NCBI GenBank assembly: GCA_022508825.1
Contig: JAFLUI010000001.1
Span: 24,360 to 88,359, forward strand
DNA length: 64,000 bases
Reading direction: 5' to 3'
From: Oscillospiraceae bacterium
GTDB lineage: Bacteria; Bacillota; Clostridia; Oscillospirales; Ruminococcaceae
The stretch's first letter is position 1, and each line of letters starts with the position of its first letter. This document shows positions 44,222 through 52,218 of the stretch, piece by piece. The notes beneath the pieces are model-generated. The model was not told the origin of the DNA and searched no databases. It worked only from the letters and a program-made list of their open reading frames with translations. The translations under genes were made by a program, and so were the position numbers.

Positions 44222-45649
44222 TTAATTCTGAATTTTAAATTCAAATTTATCCTTTGGCATCTCCTTTGGGACAGCACATGGATAATTTCCCGTAAAGCAG
44301 GCATCGCAGAAGCCGCATTTTGCTTCATCCCCCGCTATTTTGTTGACGCCCTCCACGCTAAGGTACCCCAGAGAATCCGCTCCGATCTCCTTTGCGATCT
44401 CCGGTATAGACATCTTGCAGGCGATAAGATTTTCCTTGCTGTCAATATCCGTCCCGAAAAAGCATGGATTTGTAAAGGGGGGACATGATATTCTCACATG
44501 AATCTCCTTTGCCCCTGCTTCACGGATAAGGTTTACTATCCTCTTGGAGGTAGTTCCGCGGACGATGCTGTCGTCCACCAGAATGACACGCTTTCCCTTT
44601 ACAGTGTCATTTACCACATTAAGCTTTATCTTTACGGAGTTTGTCCTCTCCGCCTGTGAAGGCTGGATAAATGTCCTGCCAACATAACGATTTTTTATGA
44701 ATCCCACTCCGTAAGGTATCCCCGAGGCTCTTGAAAGTCCCAGAGCCGCATCAAGACCGCTGTCCGGGACGCCTATCACCACGTCTGCTTCTACAGGATA
44801 CTCCTTCCAGAGGAACTCTCCCGCACGAAGCCTTGCATGGTGGACGCTTGCACCCTCAATGACAGAATCGGGACGGGCAAAATACACGTACTCGAAAACA
44901 CAGAAGCTGCTTTTTTCCTTTCCGCAGTAGGTTTTTATAGAACGGACACCATTCTCGTCAATTACGATGATCTCCCCGGGAAGCAGATCCCGGACAAATT
45001 CCGCTCCTATGCTGTCGAAAGCACAGGTCTCGGAGGAAACCACGTATGTATCGTCTCCCAGCTTTCCAAGAGAAAGGGGTCTGAAGCCGAAGGGGTCCCT
45101 TGCAGCAATAAGCTTTTTAGGAGACATCACCGCAATAGAGAAGGCTCCCCGGAGCTTTCCCACAGCCTTTTCCACCGCCTCCTCAATGGAAGGACACACA
45201 AGACGCTGTCCCGTGATGGCGTAGGAAATCACCTCTGTATCGTTAGTGCTGTGGAAGATGGCTCCTTTCAACTCGTATGCTTCACGAAGCTCCCTTGCAT
45301 TCACAAGATTTCCGTTGTGTGCAATAGCAAGGGGACCCTTCATATGCCGCACCACCAATGGCTGTGCGTTTGAACGGTTGGAATTTCCCGTGGTGGAATA
45401 CCGCACATGACCTATGGCAATGTTTCCCTCACCAAGCTTTGCAAGGGTGTCCTTGTCAAAGACCTCATGCACCAGTCCCAAGTCCTTGTGGTGAGCAAAT
45501 ACGCCTCTGTCGTTTACTACGATACCGCAGGATTCCTGTCCTCTGTGCTGTAAAGCGTAAAGACCGATATAAGTCAGCATTGCAACGTCTGTAGTATTCT
45601 TTGAGTACACTGCGAATACTCCGCATTCCTCATGTATGCCGCTAAGCAT
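44222..45649 (-). CDS. purF: Amidophosphoribosyltransferase
   Basis: The 475-residue enzyme commits PRPP to purine synthesis, making phosphoribosylamine with ammonia from glutamine. The N-terminal nucleophile is Cys9 in 'HEECGVFAVY' after a short propeptide. 'LQHRGQESCGI' is the class II glutaminase motif. 'VILVDDSIVRGTTSKRIV' binds PRPP. Four Fe-S cysteines of the Bacillus type are visible ('SFCVFEYVYF', 'ISCPPF', 'CGFCDACF'). ATG 45649 is 9 nt after AAAGGA; two earlier in-frame ATGs overlap the site or lack one. A Cys-less paralog precedes it by 5 bp. Confidence 0.95.
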   Translation of the reverse strand: MLSGIHEECGVFAVYSKNTTDVAMLTYIGLYALQHRGQESCGIVVNDRGVFAHHKDLGLVHEVFDKDTLAKLGEGNIAIGHVRYSTTGNSNRSNAQPLVVRHMKGPLAIAHNGNLVNARELREAYELKGAIFHSTNDTEVISYAITGQRLVCPSIEEAVEKAVGKLRGAFSIAVMSPKKLIAARDPFGFRPLSLGKLGDDTYVVSSETCAFDSIGAEFVRDLLPGEIIVIDENGVRSIKTYCGKEKSSFCVFEYVYFARPDSVIEGASVHHARLRAGEFLWKEYPVEADVVIGVPDSGLDAALGLSRASGIPYGVGFIKNRYVGRTFIQPSQAERTNSVKIKLNVVNDTVKGKRVILVDDSIVRGTTSKRIVNLIREAGAKEIHVRISCPPFTNPCFFGTDIDSKENLIACKMSIPEIAKEIGADSLGYLSVEGVNKIAGDEAKCGFCDACFTGNYPCAVPKEMPKDKFEFKIQN

Positions 45650-45654
45650 CAGGT

Positions 45655-47076
45655 TCATTCCTTTCCGTTCCAGCAGTAGCTGCAAAGCTTGTCTGCAGGC
45701 AAACCCACCGCATCCACCGTTCCCTCCAATGACTGGAATTCAAGGGAGGTCAGCTTAAGTCTTTTGCAGATCTCATCTCTCAGCCTTCTGCCCCGCTCAG
45801 TGTTCGCGCTGCTGTATTCATTAATATATTTTACTCCGTCTTCGCCCTCAAATTCATCTATTATCTTTCTTGCGATAAGATCAAGCTCAGATGTGCTTCT
45901 TGAAAAGTTCAGATACTTGCACCCATACATTATAGGCGGACAGGCAGAACGCATATGTACTTCCTTAGCTCCGTTTTCATAAAGGAACTCAACGGTCTCC
46001 CTCATCTGAGTGCCCCGGACGATACTGTCGTCCACGAAAAGCAGCTTCTTGCCTTTTATAAGCGCCTGAACAGGTATCTGCTTCATTTTCGCAACCTTAT
46101 TGCGCATAGCCTGACTCTGAGGCATGAAGCTTCTTGGCCATGTGGGAGTGTACTTGATGAACGGTCTTGCAAACGGGATACCGCTTTTATTTGCGTATCC
46201 TATTGCATGGGGCACTCCTGAATCCGGGACTCCGCATACATAGTCCACATCGGGAAGAGTGCCGTTTTTGATGTCAGTCTCCGCCATTATCTCACCGTTT
46301 CGTGTACGCATAGTTTCAACGGTGACACCCTCATAGACTGAGTTAGGATACCCGTAATAGGTCCACAAAAACGTACAGATACTCATGTCCTCATAGCCCT
46401 TGTCAAGGACTTCACAGCTTGTGGGAGTTATTTTTACTATCTCACCGGGCATAAGCTCACGGTATGTATCATATCCCAGCTTCTGAAAAGCAAAGGATTC
46501 AAAGGAAAAGCACCAGCCGTCCTCCCGTTTTCCGATTATTATAGGAAGTCTGCCAAGCTTGTCTCTGGCAGCGATAACACCATCCTCGGTGAGTATAATC
46601 AAAGACAGTGTACCGTCCACCTTTTCCTGAGCGTAGCGTATACCCTCCACAAAGGATCCTTTCTGGGATATAAGCGCACCAACAAGAGCGCTTGAATTTA
46701 CCTTTCCGCTGCTCATGGTCTCAAAGCTTGCAAAACAGCTGTCAAGGATCTCATTCCGCAGTACAGCGGAGTTGTTGATCTTTCCTATCGTGCAGACAGC
46801 ATAAAGTCCCAGCTTGGAGCGCAGAAGTATAGGCTGGGGGTCTGTGTCGCTTATGCAGCCGATACAGAGGCTGCCCCGCATTGCTTCAATATCCTTTTCA
46901 AACTTTGTCCGGAATGGTGAATTTTCAATACTGTGGATATTTCTCTGAAATCCCAGCTCGGGAGAATAGGATGTCATGCCGCCTCGTCTTGTACCGAGGT
47001 GAGAATGATAGTCAGTGCCGAAAAAAACATCGCTTATACAGTCATTCAATGATGCTGCTCCAAAAAAACCGCCCAT
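45655..47076 (-). CDS. PurF paralog lacking the glutaminase cysteine
   Basis: The 473-residue protein is clearly related to PurF across its length. It keeps the PRPP loop 'LLFVDDSIVRGTQMRETV' and Fe-S-type cysteines ('SICTFLW', 'SACPPIM', 'LCSYCW'). Its N-terminus is 'MGGFFGAAS' where true PurF has the nucleophilic Cys ('CGVFG'), and the 'HRGQ' motif reads 'GTRRGGMT'. It therefore cannot hydrolyse glutamine by the known mechanism. It may be an ammonia-dependent isoform, a regulatory partner of the adjacent PurF, or a repurposed phosphoribosyltransferase. It lies 5 bp before purF. Confidence 0.88.
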   Translation of the reverse strand: MGGFFGAASLNDCISDVFFGTDYHSHLGTRRGGMTSYSPELGFQRNIHSIENSPFRTKFEKDIEAMRGSLCIGCISDTDPQPILLRSKLGLYAVCTIGKINNSAVLRNEILDSCFASFETMSSGKVNSSALVGALISQKGSFVEGIRYAQEKVDGTLSLIILTEDGVIAARDKLGRLPIIIGKREDGWCFSFESFAFQKLGYDTYRELMPGEIVKITPTSCEVLDKGYEDMSICTFLWTYYGYPNSVYEGVTVETMRTRNGEIMAETDIKNGTLPDVDYVCGVPDSGVPHAIGYANKSGIPFARPFIKYTPTWPRSFMPQSQAMRNKVAKMKQIPVQALIKGKKLLFVDDSIVRGTQMRETVEFLYENGAKEVHMRSACPPIMYGCKYLNFSRSTSELDLIARKIIDEFEGEDGVKYINEYSSANTERGRRLRDEICKRLKLTSLEFQSLEGTVDAVGLPADKLCSYCWNGKE

Positions 47077-47097
47077 ATAATAATTCCTTTCTTACTC

Positions 47098-47146
47098 TTT
47101 CCGTTACTTCGTTCCGAAATAACTTGCGAGTTTGTGGCTCGGTAAC
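47098..47146. repeat. Structured segment, copy B (5' region of purF paralog)
   Basis: On the minus strand this 49-nt segment aligns without gaps to the trpE 5' region (25183-25231) at 38 of 49 positions. CGAG/CTCG, GTT/AAC and outer GTTAC/GTAAC pairings suggest two small hairpins inside a closing stem. The whole purC-to-purF-paralog gap is 113 bp. Confidence 0.55.
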
Positions 47147-47189
47147 GTCAGAAAACTTGTACATCATTATCAGCTTAACAGCTGAGCCT

Positions 47190-47906
47190 TTATTCTCCGA
47201 ATATTCTCTTCATCATTTCCTGATAAGCTTCCTCTACGCCGCCCATGTCTCTGCGGAAACGGTCCTTGTCCAGCTTTTCATGAGTGGTGCTGTCCCAAAA
47301 ACGGCAGGTGTCGGGCGAGATCTCGTCAGCAAGGATGATCTGTCCGTGGAAGCGTCCGAACTCTATCTTGAAGTCGATAAGGTCGATATTATGCTCCTTG
47401 AAGAACTTGAGCATAAAGTCGTTTACCATGAAGGCATACTTTGAGATGGTGTCTATCTCCTCCTGAGTAGCAAGACCCAGACCAAGAGCATAGTAATCGT
47501 TGATGAACGGATCGCCCAGATCGTCATTCTTGTAGCTGAATTCCAGTGTGGGACGCTTAAGAGGAGTACCCTCCTCAATTCCCAGCTTCTTGGAGAAGGA
47601 GCCTGCCGCAACGTTTCTTACGATGACCTCCAGAGGAACTATCTCCACCTTTTTAACAACAGTCTCTCTTTCGTTTATCTCCTCCACCAGATGAGTGGGG
47701 ACACCCTCCTTTTCAAGCAGACCGAACATATAGTTGGTCATCTTGTTGTTTACAACGCCCTTTCCGCGGATAGTACCTTTCTTTTCGCCGTTGAAAGCAG
47801 TTGCATCGTCCTTGTAGTCAACGATAACATAATCGGGGTTATTTGTGGCATAGACCTTTTTTGCCTTTCCCTCGTAAAGCTGCTCACCTTTAACAATGTT
47901 TTCCAT
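47190..47906 (-). CDS. purC: SAICAR synthetase
   Basis: The 238-residue enzyme condenses CAIR with aspartate using ATP. Motifs: '[12 protein letters not shown]' at the N-terminus, '[14 protein letters not shown]', '[15 protein letters not shown]', '[12 protein letters not shown]' and '[21 protein letters not shown]', split at its turn, then 'SPDTCRFWD' (metal and aspartate site). An AGGAGG site precedes the ATG. It is downstream of the purE-led accessory genes and upstream of the purF paralog. Confidence 0.95.
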   Translation of the reverse strand: MENIVKGEQLYEGKAKKVYATNNPDYVIVDYKDDATAFNGEKKGTIRGKGVVNNKMTNYMFGLLEKEGVPTHLVEEINERETVVKKVEIVPLEVIVRNVAAGSFSKKLGIEEGTPLKRPTLEFSYKNDDLGDPFINDYYALGLGLATQEEIDTISKYAFMVNDFMLKFFKEHNIDLIDFKIEFGRFHGQIILADEISPDTCRFWDSTTHEKLDKDRFRRDMGGVEEAYQEMMKRIFGE

Positions 47907-47977
47907 GATAACTTCCTCCTAAAAATAAATAATTTATTTCAAATGTACTTATGCACATAATTATGAACGGTCTAGTT

Positions 47978-48628
47978 TTAAAGAATAAACTCTGCAATTT
48001 CAGCGGCGGCGGACACAATATATGTCGCTCCCGCATTTTCAAGCTCAGAGCGGCTCCCGTAGCCGTAAAGAACACCAACGGAGTCAATACCCACTGTCTT
48101 TGCACCCTCGATGTCGTAAAACCTGTCCCCTATCATCAGAGCCTGACTCAGATCTGGCTCTCCGCATACCTTAAGCGCCGATCTTATGACCCCGGCTTTG
48201 TCGCCGCCTGAGCCATCGGGAGCTGAACCGCATACGTCAATGAAAAAATCCCTTATCCCGTAATGTGTCACTATCCTCTCTGCCAGAAATATGGGCTTGG
48301 TAGTCGCCACTGCAAGAACCTTCCCTGCATTTTTAAGACGTTCCAGAGTCTGAACTATCCCCTCATAGAGGGAATTTTCAGTTATACTCTTGTCCATATA
48401 TACTTTCCTGTAAAGCCCTGCCGCTTCCCTTGCTTCCTCGTCAGTCATACCGCAGAACCTAGTGAAGGAATCTGTGAGCGGAGGTCCCAGAAATTCGCCC
48501 AGAGTCTTTTCGTCCGGTATCTCCCTGCCCATTTCCGTCAGAGCGTATTTCACGCTGTTCAGTATCCCGGGTGAGGAGTCCGTAAGCGTTCCGTCAAGGT
48601 CAAATAATATTGTATTATATCTTTTCAT
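47978..48628 (-). CDS. HAD-family phosphatase (phosphoglycolate phosphatase-like)
   Basis: The 216-residue protein shows HAD motif I 'ILFDLDGTLTDSSPGI' (nucleophile Asp10 and Asp12), motif II 'VLAVATTKP' (Thr), the catalytic Lys in 'GGDKAGVIRSAL', and motif IV 'MIGDRFYDIEGA'. The cap domain after motif I places it in the PGP/pyrophosphatase PpaX subgroup. It overlaps the upstream nucleotidyltransferase gene by 14 bp. Substrate not predictable; nucleotide or sugar phosphates are typical. Confidence 0.86.
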   Translation of the reverse strand: MKRYNTILFDLDGTLTDSSPGILNSVKYALTEMGREIPDEKTLGEFLGPPLTDSFTRFCGMTDEEAREAAGLYRKVYMDKSITENSLYEGIVQTLERLKNAGKVLAVATTKPIFLAERIVTHYGIRDFFIDVCGSAPDGSGGDKAGVIRSALKVCGEPDLSQALMIGDRFYDIEGAKTVGIDSVGVLYGYGSRSELENAGATYIVSAAAEIAEFIL

Positions 48629-49490
48629 GTGGTCTCCCTTTTATCCATTTCATGTAATCCATCATATTTTCGTCCTCCTGCTTGTTGTAAGTGTATCCGA
48701 ACCTGACGGCTATCTCCCCTGCCATCGACCGGAACAGCTCACAGGCTGTAAAGATCGCATCCCACAGGTTTTCATAGCTGCCGTCCGAATAAGTAGCCTT
48801 ATACATCCGATAATATTTTTCCGGCAGATGTCTTTTGAAATACTTTCCCATCTTGCCCGCCGACACGCTGAAATCTGTTATCATTCCTATGTACCAGCCT
48901 GTCATCATATTCAGCATATCCCGGACAAAGTGATTGAACATCTCCATAGCATATGGAAGCTCGTCCCTTGCAATGCCCTTTGCAGCATTATTGAGACACC
49001 ACCAGAACTCGTTGCAGCAATCCCTGAACCTCTTTTCATCGGGAGGCGTCACATTCCAGTAACCGTCCTTTGGCTTGACAGCGGAAAGATAGTCACCCTT
49101 GTCAAGCAGGACCACCGCAGGCTCTCCGCCTGAAACATCGGCAATAATGCTGTCCGCATTGTCGGAAATCATCAGGTCAATTCTGTTATAGTCCTCAAAA
49201 ATAGTCAGGAATACAAATTTTCCGTCATTATCAGGCGGGAAAATACTTGATGTTTCCGGAGTCTGCATGACAGCGATACGTCCGAATTTATCTTCAAGCC
49301 ACTCCCTGTTGTTCCAGAACGGCTTTACGTCCTTTACAAGATACACTATGTCATAGTCCATATACATATCCTTGGGAGCATCGGGATTCGCCCTTGACCC
49401 GGACATCATCACCGCAAGTATACGGTCATCCTCACGGGCTGTCCCCAGTATTGCGTCCATCATTTCGTCCTCTGTGCGAAAATTTTCCAT
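48615..49490 (-). CDS. Aminoglycoside 6-adenylyltransferase-like nucleotidyltransferase
   Basis: The 291-residue protein resembles the streptomycin adenylyltransferase family (AadE/ANT(6)). 'VMMSGSRANPDAPKDMYMDYD' split around the turn is the GS...D-x-D nucleotidyltransferase core near residues 28-46, followed by 'VYLVKDVKPF', 'FLTIFEDYNRIDLMI' (third Asp) and 'FWWCLNNAAKGIARDELPYA' (helical C-terminal domain). Full length for the family. It lies within the pur operon, 4 bp after an HTH-methyltransferase gene, which argues for a housekeeping or self-protection role rather than recent acquisition. Resistance is untested. Confidence 0.83.
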   Translation of the reverse strand: MENFRTEDEMMDAILGTAREDDRILAVMMSGSRANPDAPKDMYMDYDIVYLVKDVKPFWNNREWLEDKFGRIAVMQTPETSSIFPPDNDGKFVFLTIFEDYNRIDLMISDNADSIIADVSGGEPAVVLLDKGDYLSAVKPKDGYWNVTPPDEKRFRDCCNEFWWCLNNAAKGIARDELPYAMEMFNHFVRDMLNMMTGWYIGMITDFSVSAGKMGKYFKRHLPEKYYRMYKATYSDGSYENLWDAIFTACELFRSMAGEIAVRFGYTYNKQEDENMMDYMKWIKGRPHEKI

Positions 49491-49494
49491 AAGC

Positions 49495-50322
49495 TCAAAC
49501 CTTTTCAGCTATCATAATATCCATGCAGTGCTTATGAGGGACTCCCCCGCTCATGCAGTCGAAAATCACTTCATTGCAGCTGTGGAGCCGCCAGTCGGTG
49601 TAATATCCGAAAAGCTCTCCGGAGACCCACCTGCATTTGTTCAGGCTCCTGTTCAGATCTTTATCGGGAGCATCCGGGATAAATGGCTTCTTTACAAACA
49701 CATTCATAGCGTGTATACCTCCGGAAGAGGTATGCTCCCTGTAATTTTCAAATATCTCGCCTCTGACATCATCAGGAACAAAGTGGAGGGCTCCCGAACA
49801 GAACAGTACGTCAAATTCATTTTCCAGACGGAAATCAAGGATATCCGCCTTGAAAAAGTTTACGTCCACCCGGTTCTTTTCAGCAAGCTTTTTTGCCTTG
49901 TCAATACCCTTCTGAGCAATGTCAAAAGCAGAGACCCTGTACCCGTTTTTTGCAAAGAACACAGCGTCCTTGCCCTCTCCGCAGCCTATGTCAAGGACTC
50001 TTAGCGGCTTTATGGGAGGAAGCAGCTTCATGATCTCATAGCACATATTGGAAGGCTTTACTCCCCAGTAATACTCATCGGAATCATATCTTTTCTCATA
50101 ATCGTTGATGATCCTCTGCTCTGCCGCGTAGCCAAGGAGCGAGTCTATACTGCACCCAAGAGCCTTTGCGATCAGCGGAAGTGTAGCAACATCGGGAAGA
50201 GATACTCCGTTCTCCCACTTTGAGACTGCCTGAAACGAAACATTAAGCAGCTTTGCAAGCTCCTCCTGGGTATATCCCAGACTCTTTCTCATTTTAAGTA
50301 TGTTTTTTCCAACAGCGTCCAT
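49495..50322 (-). CDS. XRE-type HTH domain fused to a SAM methyltransferase
   Basis: The 275-residue fusion has HTH_3 at residues about 8-65 ('LGYTQEELAKLLNVSFQAVS', recognition helix) and then a class I methyltransferase ('RVLDIGCGEGKDAVFFAKNG' near residues 106-125, TehB-like). ATG 50322 follows AAAAGGA; a frame 29 codons longer lacks a site. It could be a regulator with a methyltransferase effector domain or a small-molecule methyltransferase that also autoregulates. It lies between purE and the nucleotidyltransferase. The gap to purE (50323-50545) holds only a small hairpin, AAAGGCT-C-AGCCTTT. Confidence 0.82.
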   Translation of the reverse strand: MDAVGKNILKMRKSLGYTQEELAKLLNVSFQAVSKWENGVSLPDVATLPLIAKALGCSIDSLLGYAAEQRIINDYEKRYDSDEYYWGVKPSNMCYEIMKLLPPIKPLRVLDIGCGEGKDAVFFAKNGYRVSAFDIAQKGIDKAKKLAEKNRVDVNFFKADILDFRLENEFDVLFCSGALHFVPDDVRGEIFENYREHTSSGGIHAMNVFVKKPFIPDAPDKDLNRSLNKCRWVSGELFGYYTDWRLHSCNEVIFDCMSGGVPHKHCMDIMIAEKV

Positions 50323-50545
50323 AGCGCACCATCCTTTTTCAGCATACAGCAAAAGTCTGAATAACCTTGCTGCCGTGTGGTATCTGCCCTTTACCGTTAA
50401 ATTATGCATCGGAAAGGGTAAAGGCTCAGCCTTTCAAATAAAGCATAACATTTGTAAAGCCGGTACGCAATAACCTTTGAAACGAGAACAGACGCAAACT
50501 CAACTGCCGGTTTAGCGGCCGCCTCCCCTTTCAGGCTCGGAGAGT

Positions 50546-51043
50546 CTACAGTGCAGCAACAGCCTCCTGCATCTTTCTGTCCTTTTCCTTAACTCCTTCG
50601 ATCATCTTCTGCTTTGCCTCGGAAAGCTTTGCAGCAAGACCCTCGTCATTTATAGCAAGCATCTGGACAGCCAGTATAGCAGCGTTCTTTGCTCCGTTTA
50701 CTGCGACAGTAGCAACAGGGATACCTGAAGGCATCTGAACTGTAGCAAGAAGCGCATCCAGACCGTCAAAGCTGGATCTGATGGGAATACCAATTACAGG
50801 AAGGATAGTGTGTCCCGCGATCACACCCGCAAGGTGAGCCGCCATTCCCGCAGCGCATATGATGATACCGAAACCGTTTGCAGCGGCATTTGAAGCAAAC
50901 TCCGCGGCAAGCTCGGGAGTGCGGTGAGCAGACATAACGTGTACCTCATATGGCACTCCATAGCTTTTAAGCTCGGTGACAGCGTCCTTTACAATGGGGA
51001 AATCACTGTCGCTCCCCATGATAACAGCAACCTTTTTTGACAT
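50546..51043 (-). CDS. purE: N5-carboxyaminoimidazole ribonucleotide mutase
   Basis: The 165-residue class I PurE converts N5-CAIR to CAIR. Motifs: 'VAVIMGSDSDFPIVKDA' (Asp), 'VMSAHRTPELAAEFA' (catalytic His), 'IICAAGMAAHLAGVIAGHT', 'PVIGIPI' and 'LATVQMPSGIPVATVAVNGA'. PurK is not adjacent. It is first in the long pur operon and sits behind a leader with a terminator. Confidence 0.95.
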   Translation of the reverse strand: MSKKVAVIMGSDSDFPIVKDAVTELKSYGVPYEVHVMSAHRTPELAAEFASNAAANGFGIIICAAGMAAHLAGVIAGHTILPVIGIPIRSSFDGLDALLATVQMPSGIPVATVAVNGAKNAAILAVQMLAINDEGLAAKLSEAKQKMIEGVKEKDRKMQEAVAAL

Positions 51044-51074
51044 AAAATACCTCCAACCTGAATTTTTTATTACT

Positions 51075-51104
51075 AAAAAAAGCTGTGAAGATACATCACA
51101 GCTT
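51075..51104 (-). terminator. Leader terminator (attenuator) upstream of purE
   Basis: On the minus strand: AAGCTGTGA (51104-51096), 7-nt loop, TCACAGCTT (51088-51080), then seven U. It lies about 30 nt before the purE start and so would cut the pur operon transcript unless overridden. Confidence 0.9.
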
Positions 51105-51218
51105 TATAATGGATACACTTATTTTCTGATATGAGAAGCCCGCCGCAGGAAAAGCAGTGCTTGAACAGCGGCTGTTAAAGTATATAAGGTCTGCATAAAA
51201 GCAAGGAAATAACGACAT
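51096..51218 (-). CDS. Leader ORF upstream of purE (40 residues)
   Basis: ATG 51218 is preceded by GGAGGG (51231-51226) with a 7-nt spacer. The 40-codon frame ends at TGA 51098-51096, exactly the last three bases of the 5' arm of the purE leader terminator. A ribosome reaching the stop would cover that arm and block the hairpin. The peptide is hydrophobic and aromatic ('SLFPCFYADLIYFNS' near its start), with no family recognised. A regulatory leader peptide is inferred from position. Confidence 0.55.
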   Translation of the reverse strand: MSLFPCFYADLIYFNSRCSSTAFPAAGFSYQKISVSIIKL

Positions 51219-51269
51219 TTTCAAGCCCTCCGCATCAAGCCTCTACCAAATAATAAACCTTACTTTGTA

Positions 51270-51298
51270 ATTATACTATATTTCTGCCGGGATTTCAA
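51270..51298 (-). promoter_or_regulatory. pur operon promoter
   Basis: Minus-strand TTGAAA (51298-51293) and TATAAT (51275-51270), 17-nt spacer. The leader to purE is about 220 nt. No known purine, ZTP or PRPP riboswitch consensus was recognised in it. Confidence 0.85.
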
Positions 51299-51346
51299 GT
51301 GTTTCACAAAAAAATATCAGAATTTATAAAATTTCTTAAATACATC

Positions 51347-51374
51347 TTGCTTTTTTCAAAAAATATGGTAAAAT
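51347..51374 (+). promoter_or_regulatory. Ferredoxin gene promoter
   Basis: TTGCTT (51347-51352) and TAAAAT (51369-51374), 16-nt spacer, divergent from the pur promoter. Confidence 0.6.
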
Positions 51375-51419
51375 AGATATAGGAAGTCTTTCCTAAATAA
51401 TTTTTGGAGGTGCTTTTCA

Positions 51420-51590
51420 ATGGCATACAAAATTTCCGATGAGTGCATCAGCTGCGGCGCTTGCGCAGATGCATGTCCCTCAAGCGCAATTTCCGAGGGT
51501 GATGGCAAGTACGTTATCGATGCAGGCAAATGTGTTGACTGCGGCGCTTGTGCAGACGCATGTCCCGTATCCGCTCCTGCTGCTGAATAA
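51420..51590 (+). CDS. 2[4Fe-4S] ferredoxin
   Basis: The 56-residue Clostridial-type ferredoxin has two C-x2-C-x2-C-x3-C-P motifs: 'CISCGACADACP' and 'CVDCGACADACP'. It is a low-potential electron carrier for fermentative redox enzymes such as pyruvate:ferredoxin oxidoreductase or hydrogenase. GGAGG lies about 10 nt before ATG 51420. Own promoter and terminator, so monocistronic and probably highly expressed. Confidence 0.96.
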   Translation: MAYKISDECISCGACADACPSSAISEGDGKYVIDAGKCVDCGACADACPVSAPAAE

Positions 51591-51620
51591 TTTTTCTGCA
51601 GGAAATCATAGCTGATACTT

Positions 51621-51677
51621 AAAATCCCCCTCGTAAGGCTGCCTGACTGCAGGCTGCCCTTTGCGTCGGGGATTTTT
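51621..51677 (+). terminator. Ferredoxin terminator
   Basis: AAAATCCCC (51621-51629) pairs with GGGGATTTT (from 51668). Between them is a second helix near GGCTGCC/GGCTGCC-type repeats. It ends in a T-run. Confidence 0.78.
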
Positions 51678-51702
51678 CCATATACATGACAGGAGGATAT
51701 TT

Positions 51703-52143
51703 ATGGAAACAAGTTTATTTACAAATAACACCAATTACACTGCCGCTTCCTTATATAACCCTAAAACCGCTTCGGATATCAATGCTGCCGCTTCTGACAA
51801 GAAAAAGACGGATACATTTGAAAAGACCGTTGAGGATATTCGTTGGGAAAAAGAACACAAGAAATTCCAGGAGAAGCTCAGGCAAAGACGTCAGGAGATA
51901 AGACGAGAGATAAGACGGGAGCAGGAGCTGAGCTTCCAGCTCAGCGTCGAGCGCCGCCGCAAGATGAAGCTGCTGATGAAAAAGCACGAGGACTATGTCC
52001 GCTTTCTTGAGGGTACCGCTTTGAAGAAGACTCTTGCCGAACGGGAAAGGATAAAGGATCCCGAATGCTCTGCTGCTGAGATAAACTCGGTGTCCCAGTC
52101 TCCCCCCGATGCCAAAATGCCTATGTTTATCAGAGTGAGATAG
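51703..52143 (+). CDS. Coiled-coil protein of unknown function
   Basis: The 146-residue protein starts at ATG 51703 with AGGAGG 7 nt upstream. A low-complexity N-terminus (Asn/Thr/Ala-rich, about 1-38) is followed by a strongly charged helical region (about 40-115) with many Arg/Lys/Glu ('KLRQRRQEIRREIRREQEL'), which likely forms a coiled coil. No signal peptide or family recognised. The in-frame ATG at 51661 lies in the ferredoxin terminator and is rejected. Confidence 0.65.
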   Translation: METSLFTNNTNYTAASLYNPKTASDINAAASDKKKTDTFEKTVEDIRWEKEHKKFQEKLRQRRQEIRREIRREQELSFQLSVERRRKMKLLMKKHEDYVRFLEGTALKKTLAERERIKDPECSAAEINSVSQSPPDAKMPMFIRVR

Positions 52144-52162
52144 TATAACAGCACGTCTTTTT

Positions 52163-52218
52163 ACACTGTCTGCCGCATATATATGGTGTATCTGCATTAT
52201 ATATATCGGAGGCAGTGT
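52163..52218 (+). promoter_or_regulatory. Hairpin covering the deacetylase ribosome binding site
   Basis: Left arm 52163-52184 (ACACTG...ATATATAT) and right arm 52199-52218 (ATATATAT...CAGTGT) form a long imperfect hairpin. The right arm contains GGAGG (52208-52212) and ends at the base before the start codon. In the folded form the ribosome site would be buried. Confidence 0.6.

Noticed and set aside
48615..49490. Recently acquired aminoglycoside resistance gene
   Set aside because: The family match is fair, but codon use resembles its neighbours, it is embedded in a coupled gene string, and no mobile element is near; only a family-level call is justified.
51044..51263. Purine, ZTP (pfl) or PRPP riboswitch before purE
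   Set aside because: None of the conserved core sequences I know for these classes could be found on the minus strand; only a terminator and a leader ORF are supported.
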